Source: Hyphomicrobiales bacterium (GTDB lineage: Bacteria > Pseudomonadota > Alphaproteobacteria > Rhizobiales > Rhizobiaceae). Taken from it: a stretch of DNA of 64,000 bases. A model generated the notes under the pieces. That model was not told the DNA's origin, did not search any database, and worked only from the letters and a program-made list of their open reading frames with translations. The position numbers were made by a program, and so were the translations under genes. Shown in pieces: positions 41,799 to 51,608 of this stretch (position 1 is its first letter; each line of letters starts with the position of its first letter). The stretch spans positions 108,442-172,441 of the forward strand of contig UBMP01000012.1 in the NCBI GenBank assembly GCA_900466575.1, read 5' to 3'.

Positions 41799-44114
41799 AT
41801 GGATATGAACGAAATCAAAGAGATCTTTTTCCAGGAGTGCGAGGAGCAGCTCGCCGAACTGGAATCGGGTCTTCTGAAGATGAATGACGGCGATCGTGAT
41901 CCGGAAACAGTCAACGCTGTTTTCCGCGCCGTTCACTCGATCAAGGGCGGCGCCGGTGCATTTGGTCTTGATGACCTTGTGGCCTTCGCCCATGTGTTCG
42001 AGACCACGCTTGATTGCGTTCGATCCAACAAGCTCGATCCCGGGCCGGAAGTGCTGAAGACGATGCTGAAGTCGGCTGACGTACTCGCCGACCTCACCGC
42101 CGCATCCCGTGATGGTGGAACGGTGGACCCGTCTCGCACCAGCGTTCTTGTGAAGGAACTCGAAGCTTTGGCAAACGGTCAGGTGCCAGCCCCGACCGCC
42201 GAAGTTCCGACGCCCGTTGCCCCGCCAGCGCCCAAGCCGGTCGCCGCCGCTCCCAAGCCGGTTGCCGCAGCGCCCACGGACGAGAGCGGCTTCCAGCCGA
42301 TACCCTTCTCCTTCGATGATTTCGGCGGGGAAGAGGCCGAAGCCCCGGCGATGGAAATTCCGCTCTGCGACGTCGTCTTCAAGCCGCGTCCGGAGCTCTA
42401 TTCCAAGGGCAATGAAGCGACCCTCCTCTTGCGTGACCTGTCGCGCATCGGCGAGATGAGCATCTATTGCGACATGGACGCCCTGCCGCCGCTCGATCAG
42501 ATGGACCCGGAAGGCGCCTATTTCTTCTGGAAGATCTCGATCCGCACCGAAAAGGGTGAAGAAGGCGTCCGCTCGGTCTTTGAATTTGCCGAATGGGATT
42601 GCGACCTCGAGGTCAAGGTCCACGAAGTGGCAACTGAAGGCGAAGAGGACGAAGAGCTGCCGATGCAGCCGGTTCCCTTTGATCTTTCGGCCCTCGACGA
42701 TATCGAGGAAGACCACGATCATCACGAAGATCACGCAGATCATCACGAAGAAGTCGCTGCCGCGATCGAAGCCGCGAAGGTCGCGACCTCCGTCATCAGC
42801 ATGGCCGCCACGACACAGCAGGCAGCGCCTGCCGCCCAGGCCGCCGTCGCAAAGCCTGCCGCCGCAGCCGCTGCCGGCAATGCTGAATCCTCGGGCTCCG
42901 GTGGCGCCAATCCGACGATCCGCGTCGATCTGGACCGCGTCGACCGCCTGATCAACCTCGTCGGCGAACTCGTCATCAATCAGGCGATGCTCTCGCAGAG
43001 CGTGATTGCCAACGAGACCTCCGGCGCGACCACGATCAACACCGGTCTAGAAGAGCTGCAGCAGCTGACCCGCGAAATCCAGGACAGCGTGATGGCCATC
43101 CGCGCGCAGCCTGTGAAGCCGGTCTTCCAGCGCATGTCGCGTATCGTTCGCGAAGTCGCCGACATGGTCGGCAAGTCTGTCCGCCTCGTCACCGAAGGCG
43201 AGAATACCGAAGTGGACAAGACCGTCATCGACAAACTCGCCGAGCCGCTGACGCACATGATCCGCAACGCCGTCGACCACGGCCTGGAAATGCCGGAAAA
43301 GCGCGCAGCACTCGGCAAGAACCCGGAAGGCACGGTCAAGCTCTCGGCCAAACATCGCTCGGGCCGCATCGTCATCGAGCTTTCGGACGACGGCGCCGGC
43401 ATCAATCGCGAGAAGGTGCGCCAGAAGGCGATCGACAACGACCTCATCACGTCTGAAACCAACCTTTCGGATGAAGAGATCGACAACCTGATCTTCCATC
43501 CGGGCTTCTCCACTGCCGACAAGATCACCGACGTATCGGGTCGCGGCGTGGGCATGGACGTGGTCAAGCGCTCCATCCAGGCGCTCGGCGGCCGCATCAA
43601 CATCTCCTCGCGCCCCGGTCAGGGCTCGACCTTCACCATGAGCTTGCCGCTCACGCTCGCCGTCCTCGACGGCATGGTGGTCACGGTAGCCGGCCAGACG
43701 CTGGTGGTCCCGTTGACGGCCATCGTCGAGACGCTGCAGCCGGAGGCCTCCGCCATCCACTCCTTCGGTGCAAGCCAGCGGCTCATCTCGATCCGCGACA
43801 GCTTCTGCCCGCTCGTCGATGTCGGCCGCATCCTGAACTTCCGCTCCATGCAGGCCAATCCGACCGACGGCGTGGCGCTTCTGGTGGAATCCGAAAGCGG
43901 CGGCCAGCGTGCCCTCATGGTCGATGCGATCCAGGGCCAGCGCCAGGTCGTCATCAAGAGCCTTGAAGCCAACTACACCCATGTTCCGGGTATCGCCGCC
44001 GCAACCATCCTCGGCGATGGCCGCGTGGCGCTCATCCTGGACGTGGATGCGGTGGTCGCAGCCTCGCGCGGACAGGCGCTGGGCGGTGATGGCGCATTGG
44101 CGGCTGCAAGCTGA
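41799..44114 (+). CDS. cheA: Chemotaxis histidine kinase CheA
   Basis: A 771-residue CheA. In order: P1 Hpt domain with the phosphorylated His46 in AVHSIKGGAGAF; an Ala/Pro linker; a P2-type CheY-binding domain (about 185-290); a His/Asp-rich linker at residues 305-318; P3 dimerisation near 370-430; P4 kinase with HMIRNAVDHGLEMP (N-box), DDGAGIN and GRGVGMDVV; and P5 CheW-like domain to the end. It autophosphorylates under receptor control and passes phosphate to CheY1, CheY2 and CheB. The His-rich linker is unusual. Confidence 0.96.
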   Translation: MDMNEIKEIFFQECEEQLAELESGLLKMNDGDRDPETVNAVFRAVHSIKGGAGAFGLDDLVAFAHVFETTLDCVRSNKLDPGPEVLKTMLKSADVLADLTAASRDGGTVDPSRTSVLVKELEALANGQVPAPTAEVPTPVAPPAPKPVAAAPKPVAAAPTDESGFQPIPFSFDDFGGEEAEAPAMEIPLCDVVFKPRPELYSKGNEATLLLRDLSRIGEMSIYCDMDALPPLDQMDPEGAYFFWKISIRTEKGEEGVRSVFEFAEWDCDLEVKVHEVATEGEEDEELPMQPVPFDLSALDDIEEDHDHHEDHADHHEEVAAAIEAAKVATSVISMAATTQQAAPAAQAAVAKPAAAAAAGNAESSGSGGANPTIRVDLDRVDRLINLVGELVINQAMLSQSVIANETSGATTINTGLEELQQLTREIQDSVMAIRAQPVKPVFQRMSRIVREVADMVGKSVRLVTEGENTEVDKTVIDKLAEPLTHMIRNAVDHGLEMPEKRAALGKNPEGTVKLSAKHRSGRIVIELSDDGAGINREKVRQKAIDNDLITSETNLSDEEIDNLIFHPGFSTADKITDVSGRGVGMDVVKRSIQALGGRINISSRPGQGSTFTMSLPLTLAVLDGMVVTVAGQTLVVPLTAIVETLQPEASAIHSFGASQRLISIRDSFCPLVDVGRILNFRSMQANPTDGVALLVESESGGQRALMVDAIQGQRQVVIKSLEANYTHVPGIAAATILGDGRVALILDVDAVVAASRGQALGGDGALAAAS

Positions 44115-44143
44115 GTTCGATTGTGTGAGAGACGAGTTCTGAC

Positions 44144-44611
44144 ATGACGATTGGTGCAAAAAATCTGACCAAGGGTGCCCGGGAGCTGATCGCTTTCCGC
44201 ATTGGCGATCAGGAATTTTGCGTGAACATCATGATCGTTCGCGAAATCCGTGGCTGGACGAAGGCGACACCGATGCCGCATTCGCCACACTACATGATGG
44301 GCGTGATCAACCTTCGTGGCGCCGTGCTGCCGATCATTGATCTCTCCCTGCGCCTCGGGATGAAACCGGCGGAGCCGAACCCTCGGCACGTCATTATCGT
44401 GGTGCAGATTGGCGAGAAGATCGTCGGTCTGCTCGTCGATGCTGTCTCGGACATCCTGAGCATCACCGACGACAATATTCAGCCGATACCCGAGGTCTCC
44501 GCGGAGTTCGTGCGTGCGTTTGCACGCGGGATCATCGCCGTGGAAGGCCGTATGATCTGCCTGCTCGAGCTCGATGCGCTTGTCCAGGGTAACGAAAGCG
44601 AAGCTGCATGA
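44144..44611 (+). CDS. cheW: Chemotaxis coupling protein CheW
   Basis: A 155-residue CheW that links receptors to CheA. The two SH3-like halves are seen: [19 protein letters not shown] near residue 14, then [19 protein letters not shown] near 48, and [16 protein letters not shown] near 88. Its stop overlaps the cheR start (ATGA), so the two are coupled. Confidence 0.95.
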   Translation: MTIGAKNLTKGARELIAFRIGDQEFCVNIMIVREIRGWTKATPMPHSPHYMMGVINLRGAVLPIIDLSLRLGMKPAEPNPRHVIIVVQIGEKIVGLLVDAVSDILSITDDNIQPIPEVSAEFVRAFARGIIAVEGRMICLLELDALVQGNESEAA

Positions 44612-45516
44612 CGAGTACCCTTGCGATAGATCCGAAACTGCCGGGCGACGAGTTCCTCGCGAACGGCGAGTTTCCGCTGACCCGGCGGGACCTTGCCGAT
44701 ATTGCTGCGATGATCTACGCCGACGCCGGTATTTTCCTGAACGAGACCAAGGCCTCGCTCGTCTATTCGCGTCTGTCGAAGCATATCCGCAAGCTCGGGC
44801 TGCGCAGCTTCCGTGAATATTGCAATCTCGTCGCCTCGCCGGAAGGTGCTGGCGAGCGGCGCGAAATGCTGTCCTACCTCACGACCAATTTCACCCGCTT
44901 TTTCCGCGAGAACCACCATTTCGAGCACCTGCGCGACGAGGTCATGCCGGACCTGTTTGCCCGTGCCAAGGCCGGCGGTCGCGTCCGCATCTGGTCGGCT
45001 GCCTGCTCGGACGGCCAAGAGCCTTATTCGATCGCGCTGACCATTCTGTCGATGATGCCGAACGCGGCGGATTACGATCTGAAGATCCTTGCCACCGACA
45101 TCGACCCCAAGATCCTCGCCATCGCTCGCGAAGGCGCCTATGACCAGAACGCGCTGGAAACCGTGAGCGCCGACATGCGCCGGCAGTGGTTCAAGCCGGT
45201 CGAAAACGGCGCGCGCCAGAAATGGAAGATCGACGATCGCGTCAAGCGCCTGATCACGTTCAACGAGCTGAACCTGATGACCGACTGGCCGTTCAAGGGC
45301 AAGTTCGACGTCATCTTCTGCCGCAACGTCGTCATCTATTTTGACGAGCCGACACAGACGCGCATCTGGTCACGCTTCTCCGATCAGCTGCTGCCCGGCG
45401 GCCATCTCTATATCGGCCATTCCGAGCGCGTGACCGGCGATGCCAAGAACCGCTTCGACAACATCGGCATCACGACCTACAAGCTGCAGGGCGCAGCTGC
45501 CAGGAGGCCTGCATGA
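44608..45516 (+). CDS. cheR: Chemoreceptor methyltransferase CheR
   Basis: A 302-residue S-adenosylmethionine-dependent methyltransferase that adds methyl groups to receptor glutamates. The N-terminal helical domain has [20 protein letters not shown]; the SAM-binding domain has [17 protein letters not shown] near residue 130, [11 protein letters not shown] near 153 and [14 protein letters not shown] near 235. It overlaps cheW upstream and cheB downstream by four bases each. Confidence 0.96.
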   Translation: MTSTLAIDPKLPGDEFLANGEFPLTRRDLADIAAMIYADAGIFLNETKASLVYSRLSKHIRKLGLRSFREYCNLVASPEGAGERREMLSYLTTNFTRFFRENHHFEHLRDEVMPDLFARAKAGGRVRIWSAACSDGQEPYSIALTILSMMPNAADYDLKILATDIDPKILAIAREGAYDQNALETVSADMRRQWFKPVENGARQKWKIDDRVKRLITFNELNLMTDWPFKGKFDVIFCRNVVIYFDEPTQTRIWSRFSDQLLPGGHLYIGHSERVTGDAKNRFDNIGITTYKLQGAAARRPA

Positions 45517-46571
45517 GCGCGCCGGCCCGAGTTCTGGTCGTCGATGACTCGCCCACCATGCGTGGGCTGATTTCGGCCATCCTCAGTTCCGATCCCGATG
45601 TCGACGTCGTTGGCCAGGCCGGCGATGCGATGGAAGCCCGCGAGGCCATCAAGCGCCTCAATCCCGATGTTGTAACGCTGGATATCGAAATGCCCGAGAT
45701 GAACGGGCTCGATTTCCTCGAGAAGATCATGACGTTGCGGCCGATGCCGGTCATCATGGTATCCTCCCTGACCCATCGCGGCGCGGATGCGACGCTGGCG
45801 GCCCTTGAGATCGGTGCGTTCGACTGTATCGGCAAGCCGGTGCCGGGCGAGCCGCGTCCGTTCCACGACCTCGCCGAAAAGGTGAAGGCCGCCGCACGCT
45901 CGAAATACCGCTACGGCGGCCCGGTTGCCGCTCCGCGGCGCGAGCTGCCCGCCAACATCAACAGCGAAAACGCCTATCGCGTCGGACGCAAGATCGTGGC
46001 GATCGGATCCTCGACCGGTGGCGTCGAGGCGCTGATCACCGTGCTGCAGAATTTCCCGGTCAACTGCCCGCCGACGGTGATCACACAGCACATGCCGCCG
46101 ACTTTCACCAAGAGTTTTGCCGAACGGCTGAACCGCCTCTGCGCTCCCGTTGTCGAGGAGGCCCGTGACGGCGCCCGCCTCGAGATCGGCAAGATCTATC
46201 TTGCACCGGGCGGAGAGCGGCATCTGCAGGTCGTCAATGCCAGCGCGCCGGCCTGCCGGCTGCTGGAAACCGCGCCCGTCAATGGCCATCGTCCCTCCGT
46301 CGATGTCCTGTTCGACTCCGTGGCCGAGCTGGCCGGGCGCAATGCCGTTGGCGTAATTTTGACAGGTATGGGCCGCGATGGTGCGGCTGGTCTGCTCAAG
46401 ATGCGCTACGCTGGGGCAAGAACGATCGGCCAGGACGAAAAATCCTGCGTCGTTTACGGAATGCCAAGAGTTGCCCACGAATTAGGAGCGGTCGAACGAC
46501 AATTGCCGCTCGGGCACATCGGCGAGGAAATCTTGAAAATGACAGCAGCCCGGAAAGAAGGAAGCGAATAA
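45513..46571 (+). CDS. cheB: Receptor methylesterase CheB
   Basis: A 352-residue protein with an N-terminal receiver (Asp57 in [11 protein letters not shown]) and a C-terminal esterase. The catalytic triad is Ser167 in [12 protein letters not shown], His in [11 protein letters not shown]-like segment [10 protein letters not shown], and Asp in [11 protein letters not shown]. Phosphorylation by CheA relieves inhibition and receptors lose methyl groups. Its stop shares one base with the cheY2 start (TAATG). Confidence 0.96.
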   Translation: MSAPARVLVVDDSPTMRGLISAILSSDPDVDVVGQAGDAMEAREAIKRLNPDVVTLDIEMPEMNGLDFLEKIMTLRPMPVIMVSSLTHRGADATLAALEIGAFDCIGKPVPGEPRPFHDLAEKVKAAARSKYRYGGPVAAPRRELPANINSENAYRVGRKIVAIGSSTGGVEALITVLQNFPVNCPPTVITQHMPPTFTKSFAERLNRLCAPVVEEARDGARLEIGKIYLAPGGERHLQVVNASAPACRLLETAPVNGHRPSVDVLFDSVAELAGRNAVGVILTGMGRDGAAGLLKMRYAGARTIGQDEKSCVVYGMPRVAHELGAVERQLPLGHIGEEILKMTAARKEGSE

Positions 46572-46960
46572 TGTCTATTGCAGAGAAGATCAAAGTTCTG
46601 ATCGTCGACGATCAGGTGACAAGCCGTCTGCTCCTGAGCGACGCGCTCACGCAGCTTGGCTTCAAGCAGATCACGGTCGCTGGCGACGGCGAGCAGGGAT
46701 ACAAGATCATGTCCCAGGCTCCCCATCATCTGGTGATCTCCGACTTCAACATGCCGAAGATGGACGGGCTCGGGTTTCTCCAGGCCGTGCGCACCAATCC
46801 GGCCACGAAGAAGGCGGCATTTATCATGCTCACGGCGCAGGGTGACCGCGCTCTGGTGCAGAAGGCGGCGCAATTGGGCGCCAACAACGTGCTCGCAAAG
46901 CCGTTCACCATTGAAAAGATGAAGGCCGCCATTGAGGCCGTATTTGGATCGCTAAAATGA
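46571..46960 (+). CDS. cheY2: Main chemotaxis response regulator CheY2
   Basis: A 129-residue receiver. DD pair in LIVDDQVTS, phosphorylation site Asp58 in [12 protein letters not shown], Thr in IMLTAQGD, Lys in [11 protein letters not shown]. In S. meliloti, phospho-CheY2 acts on the flagellar motor to lower its speed. It overlaps cheD by four bases. Confidence 0.94.
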   Translation: MSIAEKIKVLIVDDQVTSRLLLSDALTQLGFKQITVAGDGEQGYKIMSQAPHHLVISDFNMPKMDGLGFLQAVRTNPATKKAAFIMLTAQGDRALVQKAAQLGANNVLAKPFTIEKMKAAIEAVFGSLK

Positions 46961-47517
46961 ATCTTGAGCTCCCGCCGCGCCGGATCAATATCATCCAGGG
47001 TGAATACAAGGTCTCCAACGACCCGAACGTCGTCATCACGACGATCCTGGGCTCGTGCGTGGCGGCGTGTATTCGCGATCCTGCCGCGGGCGTCGGGGGT
47101 ATGAACCATTTTCTTCTGCCCGGCAGCACGGAAGCGTTGGCCGCCGGCGGAGATGCCACGCGCTACGGCGTGCACCTCATGGAGCTTCTGATCAACGGGC
47201 TGTTGAAGCAGGGTGCACGCAAGGACCGCATGGAAGCGAAGATCTTTGGTGGGGCAAAGACCATCGCCAGTTTCTCCAACGTGGGAGCGCAGAACGCAGA
47301 GTTTGCGGCGCGCTTCCTTAGGGATGAAGGCATCAGCGTTGTCGGTTCGTCGACGGGGGGCGAACACGGACGCAAGCTGGAATTCTGGCCCGTCTCGGGC
47401 CGCGCACGCCAGCACGCGCTGACCGGGGTCGAAACACAGCGCACCGTCGCACTCGAAACACGTCCGGTCGCGCCGGCGCCGAAACCGGCGGTCGATACGT
47501 CGGTCGAATTCTTCTAA
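46957..47517 (+). CDS. cheD: Receptor glutamine deamidase CheD
   Basis: A 186-residue deamidase. The catalytic Cys34 is in [14 protein letters not shown], His51 in GGMNHFLLP, and Thr28/29 lies before. The core ends near residue 160. A tail follows that ends in TSVEFF, similar to the last residues of CheT (DFEFF). CheD deamidates receptor Gln to Glu before methylation. Confidence 0.94.
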   Translation: MNLELPPRRINIIQGEYKVSNDPNVVITTILGSCVAACIRDPAAGVGGMNHFLLPGSTEALAAGGDATRYGVHLMELLINGLLKQGARKDRMEAKIFGGAKTIASFSNVGAQNAEFAARFLRDEGISVVGSSTGGEHGRKLEFWPVSGRARQHALTGVETQRTVALETRPVAPAPKPAVDTSVEFF

Positions 47518-47537
47518 ATTTGGTATTGGGGGGGCGG

Positions 47538-47930
47538 ATGCGTCTCGATAAGGAAATCTCTCAGATGCAAGTAGACGAAGCCCTCCCGGAAGTACTGATG
47601 CGGATCGTGTCGGAATTGCACGATGTCGCCTATCTGATCGAACGCATCGAGCCGACGATCGCCAACACGGAACATCCGGGTGTGCTCAACGAGGCCGACC
47701 GCATCAAGGTCCTGCAGGGCATTGACCTTGCAGTGCAAAAGACACGTGGCCTCGCCGAATTCATCGACACGATCACCTCCGGAATCCCGGAAAATTGGCT
47801 TGTCGACACGACAGTCGCACTCAGCCTCGTCAAGCTGGCGGATATGCAGAAGGCGCTCAGCAACGCATCTGCCCGACACGGCCATTCACAGCCGATCAAC
47901 AAGGCATCCGGCGACTTCGAATTCTTCTGA
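47538..47930 (+). CDS. cheT: CheT, rhizobial chemotaxis protein with a CheZ-like DxxxQ motif
   Basis: A 130-residue, mostly helical protein at the end of the che operon, where S. meliloti has cheT. The motif GIDLAVQKTR contains Asp63 and Gln67 with the D-x3-Q spacing of the CheZ phosphatase active site. The C-terminus is GDFEFF. In S. meliloti CheT has been linked to CheY dephosphorylation and to CheR. ATG 47538 follows a run of seven G and is preferred to the in-frame TTG six codons upstream. Confidence 0.87.
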   Translation: MRLDKEISQMQVDEALPEVLMRIVSELHDVAYLIERIEPTIANTEHPGVLNEADRIKVLQGIDLAVQKTRGLAEFIDTITSGIPENWLVDTTVALSLVKLADMQKALSNASARHGHSQPINKASGDFEFF

Positions 47931-48110
47931 TCGTTAGTCCTCGCGATAGCTCTGGCATCCGACAAGTTCGCGCAAGTTTCGATTCCTAATCTTGGACCAC
48001 GGCAAAATGCTGCGGTACGAATCTCTGTTCGTGCCGTTTCAGGGAAGTTTTTCGCGGGCCCAAGGCTCAGGCGAAGTCCCGCCGGAAGTCCATGATGGGT
48101 GCGGAACAGA

Positions 48111-49832
48111 ATGAATCTGTTGAATCAGCTTTTGGCAATCGGCAAGAATCTTGCGGGGCTGGGACCCGGCCGTCTTGCAGCGCTTGCCGGTGTCGGCGTA
48201 CTCACGGTCGCTCTGATCCTTGGCGCAACCTATTACTTGAACAAGCCGTCCATGGAGACGCTTTACGTCGGGCTCGACGCCAGCGACGTGAGCCAGATCA
48301 GCCTTGCGCTGGCGGGCGCCGGCATTGCCTTTGAACAGGGCACCGATGGCACGAGCATCAAGGTCAAGGTCGGCCAGACGGCGCAGGCGCGCCTTATGCT
48401 CGCCGAGCAGGGCCTCCCGAACAGCGCCAATTCGGGTTACGAGCTTTTCGACAAGGTTGGCTCGCTGGGCCTTACGTCCTTCATGCAGCAGATCACCAAG
48501 GTCCGCGCGCTGGAAGGCGAAATAGCCCGCACGATCCAGCAGATCCAGGGAATTTCCGCCGCCCGTGTTCATATTGTTCTGGCCGATCAGGGCTCGTTCC
48601 GCGAAGGCACGCAGAAGCCAACCGCCTCCGTCATGGTACGTGCGGGCGCGCAGGCAGGCCGCAAGGCAGCGATGTCAATCCGCCACCTTGTCGCCTCATC
48701 CGTTCCGGGACTGAGCCCCGATGACGTGACGATCCTCGATTCGACCGGCCAGTTGCTCGCCTCCGGCGACGACTATTCGAACACGGCTGCCAACCGCTCG
48801 CTCAATACCGAACTTCAGGTCCAGTCTCAGATCGAGGCCAATATCGACAAGGCGCTCTCGCCCTTCCTGGGCATCGACAACTTCCGCGCAAGCGTCGTTG
48901 CGAAGCTGAATACGGATGCTCAGCAGACACAGGAAACCACGTTTGATCCCGACTCCAAGGTTGAGCGCTCGGTCCGCACGACCAAGGAGAACCAGAAGTC
49001 GCAGCAGAGCGATAACAACGGCGCGACCACTGTACAGCAGAACATTCCTCAAGGGACTGCCGCCGGCGCCAACAAGGGCGGCCCCTCTCAAAACGACGAG
49101 CAGGAAAAGAAGGAAGAGACGACCAACTACGAGATCAACAGCAAGACGGTGGCGACTGTCCGCAACAGTTATTCGGTCGACAAGCTCTCTGTTGCCGTCG
49201 TCGTCAACAAGGCCCGCGTCGCCAAGCTCGTCGGCGAGCCGGTGGACCAGGCCAAGATCGATGCCTATGTGGCCGAGATGCAGAAGGTCGTGACGGCCGC
49301 AGCTGGCATAGACCCGAAGCGCGGCGATGAAATCAACGTCACGGTCATGGACTTCCTCGAGAACCAGCTGATCGCCGATGCGGCTGCATCCGGCCCGGGG
49401 ATTACGGAAATCCTGTCGCGCAATCTCGCCGGCATCATCAATTCACTCGCCTTCATCGTGGTCGCCTTCCTGATCGTATGGCTCGGCTTCCGCCCGCTCG
49501 CCAAGTCGATGGGCACAGGGCTGGTCGTGGCCGGTGCTGCCGGTGCACCGGGCGGGGTGATCGAAGGCCAGTCGGATTCGCTGGGTCTCGAGCTTCCCGA
49601 TTTTGCTCCGTCCGGCGTGGATGGTCCCGGCGCAACGCTGATGGAAGGCTTCGGCTCAGACTTTGGTTTCGACAGCACGGAAGACCTGCTCACCGCCGGC
49701 GACGACGAAGAGGGTGGCTTCAATCGTCGGGTCAAGGAAGGTCCGGAACGTCGCCTCGCCCGCATGGTCGAGATCAGCGAAGAGCGTGCGGCGAAGATCC
49801 TCCGCAAGTGGGCAGTGGACAGGGCGGCGTGA
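48111..49832 (+). CDS. fliF: Flagellar MS-ring protein FliF
   Basis: A 573-residue membrane protein forming the base of the flagellum. Helix 1 lies near residues 23-42 (RLAALAGVGVLTVALILG). The ring-building motif domains follow (TLYVGLDASDVSQISLAL, GLTSFMQQITKVRALEGEI). A disordered acidic region near 290-350 comes next, then helix 2 near 440-460, and a cytoplasmic tail that binds FliG (EISEERAAKILRKW). ATG 48111 is used; an in-frame GTG lies four codons upstream. Confidence 0.95.
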   Translation: MNLLNQLLAIGKNLAGLGPGRLAALAGVGVLTVALILGATYYLNKPSMETLYVGLDASDVSQISLALAGAGIAFEQGTDGTSIKVKVGQTAQARLMLAEQGLPNSANSGYELFDKVGSLGLTSFMQQITKVRALEGEIARTIQQIQGISAARVHIVLADQGSFREGTQKPTASVMVRAGAQAGRKAAMSIRHLVASSVPGLSPDDVTILDSTGQLLASGDDYSNTAANRSLNTELQVQSQIEANIDKALSPFLGIDNFRASVVAKLNTDAQQTQETTFDPDSKVERSVRTTKENQKSQQSDNNGATTVQQNIPQGTAAGANKGGPSQNDEQEKKEETTNYEINSKTVATVRNSYSVDKLSVAVVVNKARVAKLVGEPVDQAKIDAYVAEMQKVVTAAAGIDPKRGDEINVTVMDFLENQLIADAAASGPGITEILSRNLAGIINSLAFIVVAFLIVWLGFRPLAKSMGTGLVVAGAAGAPGGVIEGQSDSLGLELPDFAPSGVDGPGATLMEGFGSDFGFDSTEDLLTAGDDEEGGFNRRVKEGPERRLARMVEISEERAAKILRKWAVDRAA

Positions 49833-50029
49833 CGCCCTGTTTCCAATTTGCGACATAGACGACTTTTCTTCTACCTCCCGTACAACAGACTGGTGATAGT
49901 GCCTCGTCCCTGAATTTTGTGTGTGTCCCCCCGACCCGGCTGGCGATACACTTCAATGATTCGATGTGACCGGTTGCAAGGTGCGCCCGGCAAATTGAAT
50001 ACGCTGTCTTGCGAGGCATTGGGGATGTA
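49833..50029 (+). other. fliF-visN intergenic region
   Basis: 197 bp with no gene and no strong stem-loop seen. Because visN and visR are early-class regulators, a separate promoter is expected here, but I cannot point to one. Confidence 0.35.
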
Positions 50030-50764
50030 ATGAGTCAAAGGGATGTCACTCCTGTCGGTCAGACGATTGACCGATCAGAAGGGGCCCGGCGGATGATGAG
50101 CCGGGAGTTCCTTGTGACTCGTCTTGCCCGCGCGACGGATGATCTCAGGCTTTCGACCCCGTTTGGTCTCGTCACCGACTATTGCGGCGCCTATGCATAT
50201 CTCGTCGCGCGCTATGACATGGTCAGTGACCAGCGTCTCGACAACGTGCTGTCTTCCAATTGGCCGTTTGATCTGGTGCGCCAGATCGATGAGGAATTGC
50301 ACGCGAGCTATCATCGCTCGAACGAATTTGAAAAGTGCCTGGCAGCGCTCCAGCCTGCTTTTGCGGTTTTTCCGCATGATGCCGTCCTTCCGGACGGCGT
50401 GAGCCGGCAATATTGCTCTCTGGTGTTCAACGCAGGCCGCTCGCGCTACATTCTGCTATTCCTGATGCCCGACAATACGGCCCATTCGAGCCAGCGTGTC
50501 ATGGAGGCCGGGCTGCTCGCCGGCTATATTCTGAGTATGAGAACGGCCCGCAAGGTGAATATGGACCGTGAAATGGACCTGACCGAGCGCGAGCTGGAAT
50601 GCATTTATTGGATAGCCGAGGGCAAGACGAGCGACGAAATCGCCATGATTCTCGGAATTTCGAAGAACACGATCAACAACTACATCACGAGCGTGATGCG
50701 CAAGACAGCCACCAAGAACCGCTCGGAGGCCATCGCCTATGCCGTGCGGAACAATCTTGTCTAG
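50030..50764 (+). CDS. visN: VisN, LuxR-type regulator of flagellar genes
   Basis: A 244-residue regulator. The N-terminal part (to about residue 170) is an autoinducer-domain-like ligand fold. The C-terminal LuxR helix-turn-helix is LTERELECIYWIAEGKTSDE followed by SKNTINNYITSVMRKT. VisN and VisR form the master regulator of flagellar and chemotaxis genes in rhizobia. ATG 50030 has GGGGA nearby; an in-frame TTG seven codons upstream is less likely. visR follows 48 bp on. Confidence 0.92.
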   Translation: MSQRDVTPVGQTIDRSEGARRMMSREFLVTRLARATDDLRLSTPFGLVTDYCGAYAYLVARYDMVSDQRLDNVLSSNWPFDLVRQIDEELHASYHRSNEFEKCLAALQPAFAVFPHDAVLPDGVSRQYCSLVFNAGRSRYILLFLMPDNTAHSSQRVMEAGLLAGYILSMRTARKVNMDREMDLTERELECIYWIAEGKTSDEIAMILGISKNTINNYITSVMRKTATKNRSEAIAYAVRNNLV

Positions 50765-50812
50765 GGCAAAACCAGAAGCGCACGCTCCCGCTGGACCAAT
50801 CGAGGAAATCTG

Positions 50813-51547
50813 ATGCCACAACTTCATGAACGGTTCGAACCGGACACGTTGGGTGCGGCAAAGGCTCGCGGTCGAAAGGGGGCCGACCTCATCCAGCAGA
50901 TGTCGGCTCTGCAGAGACAATTGAACGCCCGAAATTTTGCCGTCTTTCGCGTTTCCGGTTCGGGCATATCGTCGAAACGCTCGATCAAGCTTCTGGCCGA
51001 CAATTTCCCGACGGGGAGCACCGGCGCCCAGGCGGTGCTCGACCTCTATGGCGATGCAATGGTCGAGCATCTGGACGTTTCGATCCTGCCGCTGCTCTGG
51101 AATGGACGGGATGACAGCTCGACGTCGGAGACGGTGGACTTCGACACGTTCGTGACGCGTCTGCGCGGCCGCACCCTTCCGTTTGCAGGCATCGCCTTTC
51201 CCGTTCGACTCGGTGCATCCGGCAATGGATTTGCCGTCTTCACCTCCACCTATCTGGACCTCACGAGCGAAACGATCCTTGAGACCCATATGCAGGTGAC
51301 GAGTGCGCTGGCGCGGCAGCTGCAATATGAAGAGCGGCGCGGCCAGCCTGCAGAAATGCTGTCGGAGCGCGAAATCGCCTGCCTGCAGATGGCGGGCGAC
51401 GGGCACACGAGCGAAGAGATCGCCGAAAAGCTCGGCCTCTCCGTCCACACGGTCAATGCCTATCTGGGAACGGCGACGACCAAGCTCGACTCCGTCAATC
51501 GTATCCAGGCGATCGCCAAGGCGATCCGGCTCGGCTACATCAATTGA
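50813..51547 (+). CDS. visR: VisR, LuxR-type regulator of flagellar genes
   Basis: A 244-residue partner of VisN. The N-terminal ligand-like domain is followed by the LuxR helix-turn-helix LSEREIACLQMAGDGHTSEE, then LSVHTVNAYLGTATTKL. The two proteins are alike in size and layout and act together, probably as a heteromer. GAGGAAA lies before the ATG. It is convergent with the small gene at 51609. Confidence 0.92.
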   Translation: MPQLHERFEPDTLGAAKARGRKGADLIQQMSALQRQLNARNFAVFRVSGSGISSKRSIKLLADNFPTGSTGAQAVLDLYGDAMVEHLDVSILPLLWNGRDDSSTSETVDFDTFVTRLRGRTLPFAGIAFPVRLGASGNGFAVFTSTYLDLTSETILETHMQVTSALARQLQYEERRGQPAEMLSEREIACLQMAGDGHTSEEIAEKLGLSVHTVNAYLGTATTKLDSVNRIQAIAKAIRLGYIN

Positions 51548-51608
51548 AAATGTGACGAAGCACGCCTGGGGACGGGTTAAGCAAGTTGAAGGACCAAAGT
51601 TGTGGCGG

